DNA from: a bacterium SCSIO 12741
Lineage (GTDB): Bacteria > Bacteroidota > Bacteroidia > Flavobacteriales_G > Salibacteraceae
DNA length: 64,000 nucleotides
Assembly: GCA_024398055.1 (NCBI GenBank)
Contig: CP073749.1
Location: 1,860,594-1,924,593, forward strand
Direction: 5' to 3'
Shown here: piece by piece, positions 35,163-44,324 of the stretch
Layout: every line of letters begins with the position of its first letter
Position numbering within the stretch: the stretch's first letter is position 1
Notes under the pieces: generated by a model
The model's database searches: none
The model's input: only the letters and a program-made list of their open reading frames with translations
Told to the model about the DNA's origin: nothing
Translations under genes and position numbers: made by a program

Positions 35163-35221
35163 TTTTTCTTGCTTTTGTAATGTTTGATGCAAGATTAATG
35201 GCAGCTAGTGACAGAGGTGTG

Positions 35222-35932
35222 TCAGGAATGATTTTGGTTTTTGATATACTCTTCAAAAAAACGTTCCATGGTCATGTTATGCGGCTCAAAGGTTTCATCC
35301 AATGTCTCCATGGATTCTATAAAATCGATCCGAAAGACCCGGAAATCGTTTCTTAGCCGGCAGAAGGCAATGAAGAGAAAATTTCCATTGATGCTGTAAA
35401 TACCAAAAGGCTCAATGAGTCGGGTAGTGGAGGCGCCTTGGGAAGAGAGGTATTCAATTTTTAGAACCTTGTAATGAATAAGGGCGGATTGAATTTGCAT
35501 TAAGTTGTCACTCGATTTTTCTTCGGTCCGATTTTCTCCGAAAAAGACTCGGTTGGCAAGTAAGTCAGCATTGCCCTTCTGCGAATATTTCAAAATGGCC
35601 TTGATCTTGTCCATCGCGCTGGAAACGCTATCGCTCAAGGATTGGTCCTTGTTTTGGGTGATGAGTCGTTCAACGGTAATGAGCGCGTTGGCCTCGTCTT
35701 CGGTAAAGAGTACCGGAGGAAGGTGATATCCCTCAACCAGAGAATATCCTTTGCCTTCTTTGGATACAATGGGAATTCCCGATTTTTCAAGGGTCCGGAT
35801 GTCGCGGTAAATCGTACGAATGCTAACCTGATGTCTTTCTGCCAGGTACTGAGCAGTGACGTTTCTCTTCGATTGCAGCTGAGTTATGATGGCCGTCAAT
35901 CTGGATAGCCTCGGTTTTTCGTTTTCCTCCAT
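35222..35932 (-). CDS. WYL-domain HTH transcriptional regulator (YafY-like)
   Basis: A 236-residue regulator. An N-terminal winged helix (RLTAIITQLQSKRNVTAQYL, then RHQVSIRTIYRDIRTLEKSG) is followed by a WYL sensing domain (LIHYKVLKIEYLSSQGASTT, then EPFGIYSINGNFLFIAFCRL and RVFRIDFIESME). WYL proteins bind nucleic acids or small ligands and control stress or defence genes. It is probably co-transcribed with the downstream DUF4345 gene. Confidence 0.85.
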   Translation of the reverse strand: MEENEKPRLSRLTAIITQLQSKRNVTAQYLAERHQVSIRTIYRDIRTLEKSGIPIVSKEGKGYSLVEGYHLPPVLFTEDEANALITVERLITQNKDQSLSDSVSSAMDKIKAILKYSQKGNADLLANRVFFGENRTEEKSSDNLMQIQSALIHYKVLKIEYLSSQGASTTRLIEPFGIYSINGNFLFIAFCRLRNDFRVFRIDFIESMETLDETFEPHNMTMERFFEEYIKNQNHS

Positions 35933-36085
35933 GATTATTGGGATCTTTCCGCCAAAGTTGCAAAGGACAGCTTGAAGACTCGATCCAAATTAACCAAAAT
36001 TCAACCAAGGAAGGTCTTTCGATGTTTCCCCAGCAAAATTGATAACCTGGGTACAATCAGGTTCTCTTTATCCTAATTTAGCAGG

Positions 36086-38734
36086 GTGCGAAGAGTTCTA
36101 CTGGTAATTTCTCTGATTTTTCCCCTGTTTGCTTTTGGCCAAAGAAACCTCAAGCCATCCGTTCATTTAAGGCCTTTTGCCGAATTGGAACAAGCGACGG
36201 TAATGGTTTTGGCTGAAGATTCTTTGGGCCAGATCTGGATTGGAACCCAAACCGGAATTCGCTATTGGGATGGCACAAAGTTGAGAAAGCCAAATACCGA
36301 AAATGGCTACGTTACTCATCTTCACTTTCGTGACTCTTGTATCTATGCGCTTCAGCTGAACTACTTGTACAAAATCAATGTGTACTCGATGGAGGTTGAA
36401 TCGTATGATTTTCCCTATCCAGACTACCGTAATATCCAAGCGTTGGAGCATGGGTTTCTCACCATATCCAGAGATTTTAAAGACACCTTACTTCTCGATT
36501 ATCAGCTCAGTCCTATCGAAAACGGGCAAAGTGAGAGGATAAATGAACGGCAGGATACAGCCGTGTTGGGCGCTTACGTGATAACCAATGAGTATGTCAT
36601 GGGGCCGGAAGATACTTTGGCAACTTCCCATGCGCTAACGGGCCGAGTCGTTCAGTTTGACGAAAACCATGTGTTTGTTGCCTCCCACGAAGGGCTGATT
36701 GAATATGCGTTGGACCACCACGGAAACCTGATTAAAAATGTACACGTCCAATCTGATCGGGTAGAGAATATTTTGGTGGATCGCTATCAAAATTTATGGG
36801 TAGGTACGGCTGAAAATGGATTGCTCCAGTTCCATAAAAACATGATTCTCCATAACTATTACAAGGAAAGTTTACCTGATGGCTCGCTCAATCCTTGCTG
36901 GACCATTGGTTCGATTGATGGAAGGATTCATTACACCACGTCTCACGGCATTCGCGAATTGGGCGCAACAAATTCAGAGGCAACCGCGATAGAGAAGGCT
37001 ACAGCCCATTTGACTTGTTTTTCCTTTTTGGAAACCGATGAGTTTGTTTGGATTGGAACAGCGAAAAAGGGGCTTTACAAATATGTAAATGGACGGGTTG
37101 AACCCATTTATTTCAATTCGCAGGAATACTTGGATAACACCATTGTTCAAATTCTGGAAGATGGCCAGGATTACCTGGTATGTAGCAAATATGCCATCCA
37201 TCGGATAGACCGGATGGGAAAGGTCAAGAACAGCTACCCTTTCAAAAAGTACCATGAAAAAGACTATTCCATGCAACTGGTTAAGCTCGATTCCTCCTAC
37301 TTGTCGGCGAATACCATTGGGATCGTTGAGTATGATCAGAATTTCGTGCCCCAGAGTAGAAAATACAAGGATGCCCGGGTTTTTTCAGACTTGACTTTTT
37401 ACCAGGATTCCTGGTGGATTACCTCCCTGGATGGAGGTGTGTACAGGCTGGAGCAGGATTCTCTGGTGGAAGTTCCTACTCCCCAAAATCAACTGCTAAA
37501 AATCCGGTCCTTTCAAAATAATCTGTGGATTACAGGACTTTCCGGAGCCTTGCTTTATCGGGATTCGGTATTTACAGAATTTGGTCTTGAAAATGGGTTT
37601 CCAATCACCGAATATGCACAGGGAGGTTTGTACAACTACCAGGATTCTTTGATCCTATTTTCAGGGGTTGAAGGTGTTTTCGAATACAACGGCAATGGGC
37701 AAGAAGAGGAAGTGTTGATGCCCCAATGGCACCTGCTTCAAAAAGATACCTTTTTACCGCCTCAATCCTCTACTCTGCTCAACTATGATGTATCCGTGGT
37801 TCAATTGCTTCCCCGAGCCATAATTACCACCGATAGAAACCGATTTGACCTTTCCTATACCTTAAATGGAAACCGGTTTGATTTTGAAAATGGGGTTCCT
37901 CTCTTACTGGATTTGAACTATGGTGATTCGAAACTTGTGTTTGAAATTAAGAACCTGTTGACAGGGGCAAAAAACAGCTATGCTTACCACTTTTATCGAG
38001 CTGAGCCCATTTGGCTGAAAACCTGGTTTCAAATTCTACTTGGATTGGGTGGATTGATGGTGGTTCTCGGGTTTTATGTTTTGTATGGTTATTTCAAGAC
38101 TCGAAAGCTTCTCAAGCAGGAGGAGGAACACCGGAAAATTTCTCAAGAGCGGCTTCGAATTTCACGTGAACTACACGATAACATTGGAGCCCGATTAACC
38201 CATATTATTTCCAGTATAGATGTTGAGCTCTACCGAAATGCGGGGGACCAAAATCAATTGGAAGCGATCAATTCTTTTGCCCGTGAAACGATGAGTCAGT
38301 TACGGGAAACTATTTGGGCAGTGAGTGATCAGTCCATCTTTTTTTCGGAGCTTTTGTTGCGCGTGGATCAATATGTGAGTCAGGCGAATCAATTAACACC
38401 GATTCAGTTGACCTACCGCAACGCAAGCAAATCTGATTTTGAATTGAACTCGGCACAGGTCATCAATTTTTTTAGAATTGCTCAAGAGGCCATTAACAAT
38501 GCCATTAAGTATAGCGAAGCCCGACAAATAGAAGTCTCGGTAGAAGAGGCAGACCATCAGATGCAAATCAAAATCAGCGATGACGGAATGGGATTTGATG
38601 CCGCAACTCAAACCCATGGTTCTGGTTTGCGAGGTATGCGCCACCGGGCAACTGAAGTGGCCGCTTCGCTCAGCGTCACGAGTAAAAAAGGAAAAGGAAC
38701 AACCATTAAAATCACAATACCCTTTCATACATGA
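36086..38734 (+). CDS. Propeller-sensor histidine kinase (Reg_prop/HisKA_3)
   Basis: An 882-residue membrane sensor kinase starting at GTG, with a signal peptide ending FAFGQ. The periplasmic part is a beta-propeller of two-component-regulator repeats (IWIGTQTGIRYWDG, LWVGTAENGLLQF, VWIGTAKKGLYKY), then a Y_Y_Y-like region. A transmembrane helix follows (WFQILLGLGGLMVVLGFYVL), then the dimerisation helix with phosphoacceptor His in RISRELHDNIGARLTHI, and an ATPase domain ending GSGLRGMRHRATEVAASLSV. The stop overlaps the response regulator start (ATGA), so the pair is coupled. Unlike many starch-type hybrids it is not fused to a regulator. Confidence 0.88.
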   Translation: MRRVLLVISLIFPLFAFGQRNLKPSVHLRPFAELEQATVMVLAEDSLGQIWIGTQTGIRYWDGTKLRKPNTENGYVTHLHFRDSCIYALQLNYLYKINVYSMEVESYDFPYPDYRNIQALEHGFLTISRDFKDTLLLDYQLSPIENGQSERINERQDTAVLGAYVITNEYVMGPEDTLATSHALTGRVVQFDENHVFVASHEGLIEYALDHHGNLIKNVHVQSDRVENILVDRYQNLWVGTAENGLLQFHKNMILHNYYKESLPDGSLNPCWTIGSIDGRIHYTTSHGIRELGATNSEATAIEKATAHLTCFSFLETDEFVWIGTAKKGLYKYVNGRVEPIYFNSQEYLDNTIVQILEDGQDYLVCSKYAIHRIDRMGKVKNSYPFKKYHEKDYSMQLVKLDSSYLSANTIGIVEYDQNFVPQSRKYKDARVFSDLTFYQDSWWITSLDGGVYRLEQDSLVEVPTPQNQLLKIRSFQNNLWITGLSGALLYRDSVFTEFGLENGFPITEYAQGGLYNYQDSLILFSGVEGVFEYNGNGQEEEVLMPQWHLLQKDTFLPPQSSTLLNYDVSVVQLLPRAIITTDRNRFDLSYTLNGNRFDFENGVPLLLDLNYGDSKLVFEIKNLLTGAKNSYAYHFYRAEPIWLKTWFQILLGLGGLMVVLGFYVLYGYFKTRKLLKQEEEHRKISQERLRISRELHDNIGARLTHIISSIDVELYRNAGDQNQLEAINSFARETMSQLRETIWAVSDQSIFFSELLLRVDQYVSQANQLTPIQLTYRNASKSDFELNSAQVINFFRIAQEAINNAIKYSEARQIEVSVEEADHQMQIKISDDGMGFDAATQTHGSGLRGMRHRATEVAASLSVTSKKGKGTTIKITIPFHT

Positions 38735-39372
38735 TTAGGATAGCCCTTGCAGAAGACAACGGATTTTTGGCCGACTCTATCATGAGCAAATTGGCCTTGT
38801 TTGAGGAGTTTAAGGTGAGTTTTCATGCCTTGAATGGAAAAGACCTTTTGGATCGATTGACTCAAGATTCAAATTTGGATGTCATTCTCATGGATATTCA
38901 AATGCCTGAAATGGATGGGATTGAAGCTTCCAAAGAGGTAACGCAGCGTTTTCCGCATATCAAGGTGATCATGCTTACCGTATTGGATACGGATCAAAAG
39001 GTCTATGAATCCATCCAATCTGGAGCGGTGGGGTATTTACTAAAAGAAAGCTCCCCTCAGGAAATCTTTAATGGAATTAAACAGGCCGTTTCGGGTGCCG
39101 CTGCGCTGTCGCCAAGTATTGCGCTCAAGGCCATGAAAATGATTCAGAATCCGGAATCGGTTCATCAGGACACCGAACAGTTTGATTTGACCGAGCGGGA
39201 ATTGCAAGTACTTCGTCAACTTTCCAAAGGGTTGAACTACAAAGAAATTGCATCCAATTTGATCATTAGCCCGAATACGGTCCGCCGCCACATCGAAAAC
39301 ATTTACCAAAAGCTTGAAGTGTCCAACAAGGCCGAAGCCATTCAAAAGGCCTACCGGAACAAGTTGTGCTGA
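38731..39372 (+). CDS. NarL/LuxR-type response regulator
   Basis: A 213-residue regulator. The receiver domain has the phosphoacceptor Asp in DVILMDIQMPEMDG and the Lys in YLLKESSP. The DNA-binding GerE domain reads LTERELQVLRQLSKGLNYKE, then IASNLIISPNTVRRHIENIY. It overlaps the kinase gene by four bases and forms its cognate partner. The target may be the downstream T9SS protein, 120 bases further on. Confidence 0.9.
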   Translation: MIRIALAEDNGFLADSIMSKLALFEEFKVSFHALNGKDLLDRLTQDSNLDVILMDIQMPEMDGIEASKEVTQRFPHIKVIMLTVLDTDQKVYESIQSGAVGYLLKESSPQEIFNGIKQAVSGAAALSPSIALKAMKMIQNPESVHQDTEQFDLTERELQVLRQLSKGLNYKEIASNLIISPNTVRRHIENIYQKLEVSNKAEAIQKAYRNKLC

Positions 39373-39491
39373 TTCGAAATCCCGGCTACATCAGGCCATT
39401 CACGATTTTCTGCTTCACCAAATGGTGCAGATGACCTATTGGGAATCCCTCTGCTACTGGGGAACTTTGTCGTTCTATTCTTTTCAAAAAA

Positions 39492-41669
39492 ATGAACGTA
39501 ATGAAGAAGTGGTTTTTGATTGTAGTGGCGGCGTCCCTGATGCAACCGACATGGGGGCAAATGACTTTTACCGGTGGATTGATGAGCACGGCGGGCCAAT
39601 GCTGGTCGATTTGGGCATCCGGAGACACGGCGCTCATTGGGTTTAACAAAGGACTTTATCGCACCACCGATGGTGGAGCCGTTTGGGAGCATTTGACCAA
39701 CGGAATTCCTGCTGATTCAGACCCTCGAACCATTGAATACTCCAATAACAAGCTCATTGTGGGAACCAATCAAGATGCCCGAATCTATCAATCCGATGAT
39801 TTTGGGAATACCTTTACGGGTGGAACGGGGGTTATTACCAGTATTGCCGTACCTACAGCCAGTTCTTCCGGGCCGAAAAACAGCATGATCGGTGGTACCC
39901 TGTTTCAACCCTATGTATTTGATTTTAATACCAACGACTGGACTTCCACCGGCGGCACCGGATTTATCACGACTCACGGAATCAGTTACCTTGGGGGAGA
40001 TACGATCTGGATCTGCAGAGGAAAAACCACCAGCTATTCCCACGATAATGGAGCCACTTGGACTGACGTAACCAGCGAACCTCAAACCGATGTTGGAGGA
40101 GGAGTTGTCCTGACCACCGAAGCACAAGACATGGCTAAAGTGGGGAGCCGCATTTTGGTTTACAGCAATCTCAATGGATTTCCGGTATTGTACACCGACG
40201 ATTATGGGTCAACCTGGCAGGCTGCTGATTTGAAATCCACCTCCTGGTCCGATTACGGAACCAAGTTTATCCGTGTAAATGATAACCACTTGATTTCGGT
40301 AAACCTGGCAGGTCTCTGGAAATCGACGGACCAGGGAAAAACATGGACCCAGATTCAATCGATCACCAAAATCAGAACCATGGCCATTTTCAATCAAAAC
40401 CATTTGCTGGTGGGTACGGACGATGGAGTTTGTGAGTTTGATAATTACGGTGAAGGAACGCTGATCAAAAAGCATGGAACCGTAGCATCCTCTTCGGGTC
40501 TTGTGAAGTTGGCCAATGGAAATATTTTGGCCGCAAATGGTTCTGGAGTTTTCCAATTCAATGGAACGGCCTGGTCCATTTTGCAAGATTCCACTGTGAA
40601 TAATCAAGCCTTTGGTGCAGAGCGATTGGCCTTGACTTCGGATAGCTTATTTGCCATGGGGGCAGATAAATTCTACGTATCGGGTGATGATGGCAAGACT
40701 TTCAAGGAAGGAAACAAATCTCAATTCTCCAGCCAAACCCCAAGCGCTGTGGCTTATATTGGAAATACGAAATTGGTGGGTTCTCACAATATTTCCAGTT
40801 TTAGAGCTCCCAAGATTTTCTATTCTACGGATAAGGGCAAGACCTATACCGAAGCCAGTTTTAGCAACAACGTCTCCTTGGGTTACGGAGGATTGGGAGG
40901 CAATTTCGTTGAGCGTTTCTTGGAGTCCAACGGTGCATTTATCGCGGATATGCAAACAGGGTACGCCATTTCCACCGACCAGGGAAAAACTTGGACTTAT
41001 ACGGGAGGAACCTGGGATCTGTCTTATTTGACAGCAATGGGCAATAGCCTCTACCATTATCGATCTACTCGATTGCCTATTCCAAAGCGGATTTTGGAAG
41101 TCTCCACAGACAACGGTGCCAATTGGACGGAAGTAACGCAAAAAGGCCTGCCCAATTCAGGCGGAAGCAATTATTCCGGCCTTTGGGGAGTTTGGAATAG
41201 TGGAGGTGCATTGGTAACCTACAATGCTTACGAGTCTCCACGCGGATTGTACAAATACAAGTCTGCGGAGGATGAATGGGAGTTGATTCCTGGAACACAG
41301 GCCCCGGTAAATGACGAAGATGCGGTACTCGACCTATTTCATTTCGACGGTGTGACTTATGCCCAAATAGATGGTCGGGGAATTTGGAAAGTAGGAGTTG
41401 GTTCGCAAGTGAATTCCACCATGTCCTGGAATGAGGAGAATAGTGGACTTAGCATTTTTCCAAATCCGGCGAGTACTGAAATAAGCCTTAGTTCCCATCT
41501 TTCTGAAGTCATGATTCATATCATCGATCTTAATGGGAAAACTTGGTTTAATGAAACTCTTCCTGAGTCCCGGAAGCTGGATATTTCCAACTTCCCTTCT
41601 GGGTTGTATTTGATTCATTATTCGAGCTCAGAGGAGTCAGGTACGCATCGTTTTCTCAAGGTTGACTAA
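39492..41669 (+). CDS. Secreted BNR/YCF48-propeller protein with T9SS tail
   Basis: A 725-residue exported protein with a signal peptide ending QPTWGQ. Most of the chain is a beta-propeller of sialidase-like repeats with the Asp-box-like pattern STDxGxTW (KSTDQGKTWTQIQ, YSTDKGKTYTEAS, STDQGKTWTYTGG). The final ~75 residues (GLSIFPNPASTEISLSSHLS, then FPSGLYLIHYSSSE) are a T9SS sorting domain. Sialidase catalytic residues cannot be confirmed, so it is more likely a binding or adhesive protein. It follows a two-component system. Confidence 0.8.
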   Translation: MNVMKKWFLIVVAASLMQPTWGQMTFTGGLMSTAGQCWSIWASGDTALIGFNKGLYRTTDGGAVWEHLTNGIPADSDPRTIEYSNNKLIVGTNQDARIYQSDDFGNTFTGGTGVITSIAVPTASSSGPKNSMIGGTLFQPYVFDFNTNDWTSTGGTGFITTHGISYLGGDTIWICRGKTTSYSHDNGATWTDVTSEPQTDVGGGVVLTTEAQDMAKVGSRILVYSNLNGFPVLYTDDYGSTWQAADLKSTSWSDYGTKFIRVNDNHLISVNLAGLWKSTDQGKTWTQIQSITKIRTMAIFNQNHLLVGTDDGVCEFDNYGEGTLIKKHGTVASSSGLVKLANGNILAANGSGVFQFNGTAWSILQDSTVNNQAFGAERLALTSDSLFAMGADKFYVSGDDGKTFKEGNKSQFSSQTPSAVAYIGNTKLVGSHNISSFRAPKIFYSTDKGKTYTEASFSNNVSLGYGGLGGNFVERFLESNGAFIADMQTGYAISTDQGKTWTYTGGTWDLSYLTAMGNSLYHYRSTRLPIPKRILEVSTDNGANWTEVTQKGLPNSGGSNYSGLWGVWNSGGALVTYNAYESPRGLYKYKSAEDEWELIPGTQAPVNDEDAVLDLFHFDGVTYAQIDGRGIWKVGVGSQVNSTMSWNEENSGLSIFPNPASTEISLSSHLSEVMIHIIDLNGKTWFNETLPESRKLDISNFPSGLYLIHYSSSEESGTHRFLKVD

Positions 41670-41704
41670 TGCGGTAAAAGGCTTTAACGTTTATTTGTTT
41701 TCTG

Positions 41705-41765
41705 TAATTGATTGTTAATCAATTAATCTAACTTTTTAGTTTGTACCCTACTTATTTGTAGGTAC
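41705..41765. promoter_or_regulatory. Two operator-like inverted repeats upstream of the NmrA-like gene
   Basis: TAATTGATT-GTT-AATCAATTA (41705-41725) is a perfect 9+9 palindrome. GTACCCTAC-TTATTT-GTAGGTAC (41743-41765) is a near-perfect second inverted repeat, of the type I associate with HxlR-family sites. Both lie within 120 bases of the start at 41822. No HxlR-type regulator gene is in the window. Confidence 0.45.
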
Positions 41766-41821
41766 TTGTAGAAAGTAATGTGTGGTCATAGTTTTGAACT
41801 CAAAATATTGAAACTAAGATC

Positions 41822-42688
41822 ATGAGCAGAAAAGTATTCGTATCAGGGGCAACCGGTTTTCAAGGAAGACCAATCGCTGATGGGTTAGCCTCAAAAGGCG
41901 ACCAGGTCGTTACCCTTACCCGACAAGAAGTGTCGGATAATCGCATCAAAAATGTAGCCGGAGGTTTTGAAAATTTGGATGCCGTGAACCAGGCTCTTGA
42001 AGGAGTGGAGATCGCGGTTTTTACCCTCCCACTTGTTTTTGATTTGGAGCAGGCCCAGGTTATGGCTCAAAATTTTATTGAGGCAGCCCAGGCTCAAAAT
42101 GTAGGATTGGTGGTTTTCAACAGCAGCTTTGATCTGCCGCTCGAAAACACGGGTTTATTGGCTTTGGATATTAAAGTCGCCGTAAAGCGTTTGTTGGATG
42201 ATTCCGGTTTGAAAGTAATTACCGTGGCACCCGATGTATATATCGATAATCTGGCTGCTCCCTGGAGCATTCCGCTTGTATTGGAACAGGGAATTTTACC
42301 TTACCCAGTTAAGAATGGGCAAAAAATTCCATGGATCAGCCACGTTGACCTTGCCCGGTTTGTAATGGCAGCATTAGATAAGCCCGAGTTGGCCGGTGAA
42401 ACCCTACCTATTGGAGGAAACTTGCTTAGCGGAGAAGAAATTGCGGAAGTTATAGCGGAGAAAATTGGTAAGCCCGTCCAGTTTATTGGACTTGCTCCAG
42501 ATGATTTTGAAAAGAACCTGGCTCCGAATTTTGGTGATTTGGCAGCTCGTGAAATTTCCAATTTGTACCGCTACGTGGAACGCAACATGGATCGTATTAC
42601 ATCCAAAGATTTTGCGGCAACCCAAGCCAAATTAGGGGTGGCGCCCCAACCTCTAAAAGATTGGGTAGACAGTGTCAATTGGTCTTAA
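41822..42688 (+). CDS. NmrA-like NAD(P)-binding protein
   Basis: A 288-residue atypical SDR. The N-terminus VFVSGATGFQGRPIADGLAS carries the GxxGxxG cofactor loop, followed by VVTLTRQ. The catalytic Tyr-x-x-x-Lys is not evident, as in NmrA, HSCARG and quinone-oxidoreductase-2 type redox sensors. Probably binds NADPH and acts as reductase or redox sensor. Operator-like palindromes precede it and a strong terminator follows, so it is a single-gene unit. Confidence 0.8.
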   Translation: MSRKVFVSGATGFQGRPIADGLASKGDQVVTLTRQEVSDNRIKNVAGGFENLDAVNQALEGVEIAVFTLPLVFDLEQAQVMAQNFIEAAQAQNVGLVVFNSSFDLPLENTGLLALDIKVAVKRLLDDSGLKVITVAPDVYIDNLAAPWSIPLVLEQGILPYPVKNGQKIPWISHVDLARFVMAALDKPELAGETLPIGGNLLSGEEIAEVIAEKIGKPVQFIGLAPDDFEKNLAPNFGDLAAREISNLYRYVERNMDRITSKDFAATQAKLGVAPQPLKDWVDSVNWS

Positions 42689-42709
42689 GGCCTTTGATAG
42701 TTTGTGCAG

Positions 42710-42736
42710 AGAGCGGCCATTGGCCGCTCTTTTTTT
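42710..42736 (+). terminator. Rho-independent terminator of the NmrA-like gene
   Basis: AGAGCGGCC-ATT-GGCCGCTCT is a perfect 9-bp stem with a three-base loop, followed directly by TTTTTT. It lies 21 bases after the stop. Confidence 0.9.
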
Positions 42737-42974
42737 CGTTCAACCGACATTTACCCGACCTAATGCACGGTTTCCATCATGGAGTGCTTGTAAGAATTGA
42801 GCTGGAGTTCTACCTTTAACCCACCTATCATGTTGAAGGGCATGATGGAATAACGGGACAAGCTCAAATGATTAATTCCCATCAGTACATAAAAGCCAAA
42901 GATTTAATCGAATGGAACATTAGTCTGAATCTGGGACTAACCACCCGTTCCAAAAAGAAGGGGAGTATTTCCTG

Positions 42975-43427
42975 TTGGAGGGGCAGCGTTGCAACTACTT
43001 CTATTACATCTTAAAGGGGTTTATTCGGGTCTATTACATTGATCTGGAAGGAAACGAGGTAACCCATTGGTTCACTCCAGAGGATTGCATGATTACATCT
43101 CCCTTGAGTTTTTTCAAAGACGAAGAGAACATATTGTTTTTTGAAGCTTTGGAGGATACAGAAGCCCTATTGATCAACCGTCAACAATTGGATACCATCA
43201 TCAATCAATTCAAGTCAACAGAGGAAGCGGTGAGGCATTTGTATGCGGAATTTGCCATGGTTTTTAGCCGAAGAATTATGAGTATTCACACCGAGTCGGC
43301 CGAGGATAGATATTTGAAGCTACTTAAGGATTACCCGCTCTTGTTTCAAAAAGCCAAGCTTTCTCACATAGCTTCCTTTTTGGGAATTACCCCCCAGAGT
43401 TTGAGCCGGATTCGTAAAAATATTTGA
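42975..43427 (+). CDS. Crp/Fnr family regulator, N-terminus missing or mis-framed
   Basis: The body is a typical Bacteroidota Crp-like protein: cyclic-nucleotide-binding beta-roll (FYYILKGFIRVYYIDLEGNE, then VTHWFTPEDC) and a degenerate C-terminal HTH ending IASFLGITPQSLSRIRKNI. About 35 N-terminal residues expected in the family are absent. In frame, sequence HPFQKEGEYFLLEGQ precedes the listed TTG start, but a TAG stops it at 42921 and no ATG lies between. It may start at a non-ATG codon or be N-terminally damaged. It may regulate the adjacent SDR-to-ADH operon. Confidence 0.65.
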   Translation: MEGQRCNYFYYILKGFIRVYYIDLEGNEVTHWFTPEDCMITSPLSFFKDEENILFFEALEDTEALLINRQQLDTIINQFKSTEEAVRHLYAEFAMVFSRRIMSIHTESAEDRYLKLLKDYPLLFQKAKLSHIASFLGITPQSLSRIRKNI

Positions 43428-43518
43428 GGTCATTTCCTTTTTTACCATAGGGTAATTTTTACCTGACGGGCACCCTGCAACTTTGCGGTAACGATTTAAA
43501 CATCAAAATCTTACTACG

Positions 43519-44295
43519 ATGAAAAAAGTTGCATTAATTACTGGATCGGCAAGCGGAATAGGAAAAGAGTTTGCCAGAATCCACGCCGAAAAAGGAGGAG
43601 ATATTGTAGCCGTAGATCTTAATCGAGAAGGTCTTGAATCCCTTAAAAAAGAATTGGAAAAAGAGTTTTCCATCCAGGTTTATCTGATTGTAAAAGACCT
43701 GACTGAATTGGAAGCTCCTCAGGAAATTCACGAAGAGCTCAAGAATCAAAAAATTGAGGTGGATTATTTGATCAACAATGCCGGGTTTGGAGGCGTTGGT
43801 GCATTTCATGAACGAGATTGGAATAAAGACCTGGCCATGATTCAAGTGAATGTGTTGGCCTTGGTAGGTTTGACCAGACAGTTTTTACCCGATTTTGTGG
43901 CTCGCAATTCTGGAAGAGTGCTCAATGTTTCTTCTACCGTGAGCTTGGTTCCAGGGCCGCTTCAGGCCATTTATTTTGCCACGAAAGCCTTTGTTACCTC
44001 TTTTAGCAATTCCTTGTACGGAGAGTTAAGTGATACCCCCATCACCGTTACGGCTTTGTTGCCAGGTGCTACTCAAACGGCTTTCGGAGCCAGTTCTGGA
44101 ATGGACAAGACGGCCATCTACAAAAAGCCTGCAAGTGCCAGGAACGTTGCCGAAGAAGGCTATCGTGCTATGGAACAAGGAAAGGTGGAGGTAATTGCCG
44201 GACTTCCTTTTCAGCAGAAAATGGAACTTGCCTTTATCCCATTTGTTCCTAAAAAAGCCCTCATTGATCGAATTAAAAAACAACAAGCTCATTAA
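43519..44295 (+). CDS. Short-chain dehydrogenase (DltE-like)
   Basis: A 258-residue classical SDR. TGSASGIGKEFARI is the cofactor loop; LINNAGFGGVG, VLNVSSTVSLVPG (Ser) and YFATKAFVTSF (Tyr-x-x-x-Lys) complete the active site, in the DltE/YqjQ-type group. The C-terminal segment is longer than minimal SDRs. It opens a run of six tightly spaced same-strand genes with aldehyde- and nitro-reducing roles, so it probably reduces a carbonyl compound. Confidence 0.88.
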   Translation: MKKVALITGSASGIGKEFARIHAEKGGDIVAVDLNREGLESLKKELEKEFSIQVYLIVKDLTELEAPQEIHEELKNQKIEVDYLINNAGFGGVGAFHERDWNKDLAMIQVNVLALVGLTRQFLPDFVARNSGRVLNVSSTVSLVPGPLQAIYFATKAFVTSFSNSLYGELSDTPITVTALLPGATQTAFGASSGMDKTAIYKKPASARNVAEEGYRAMEQGKVEVIAGLPFQQKMELAFIPFVPKKALIDRIKKQQAH

Positions 44296-44324
44296 TAGGT
44301 GCATGCCTTTAAAAATTAGAAATC

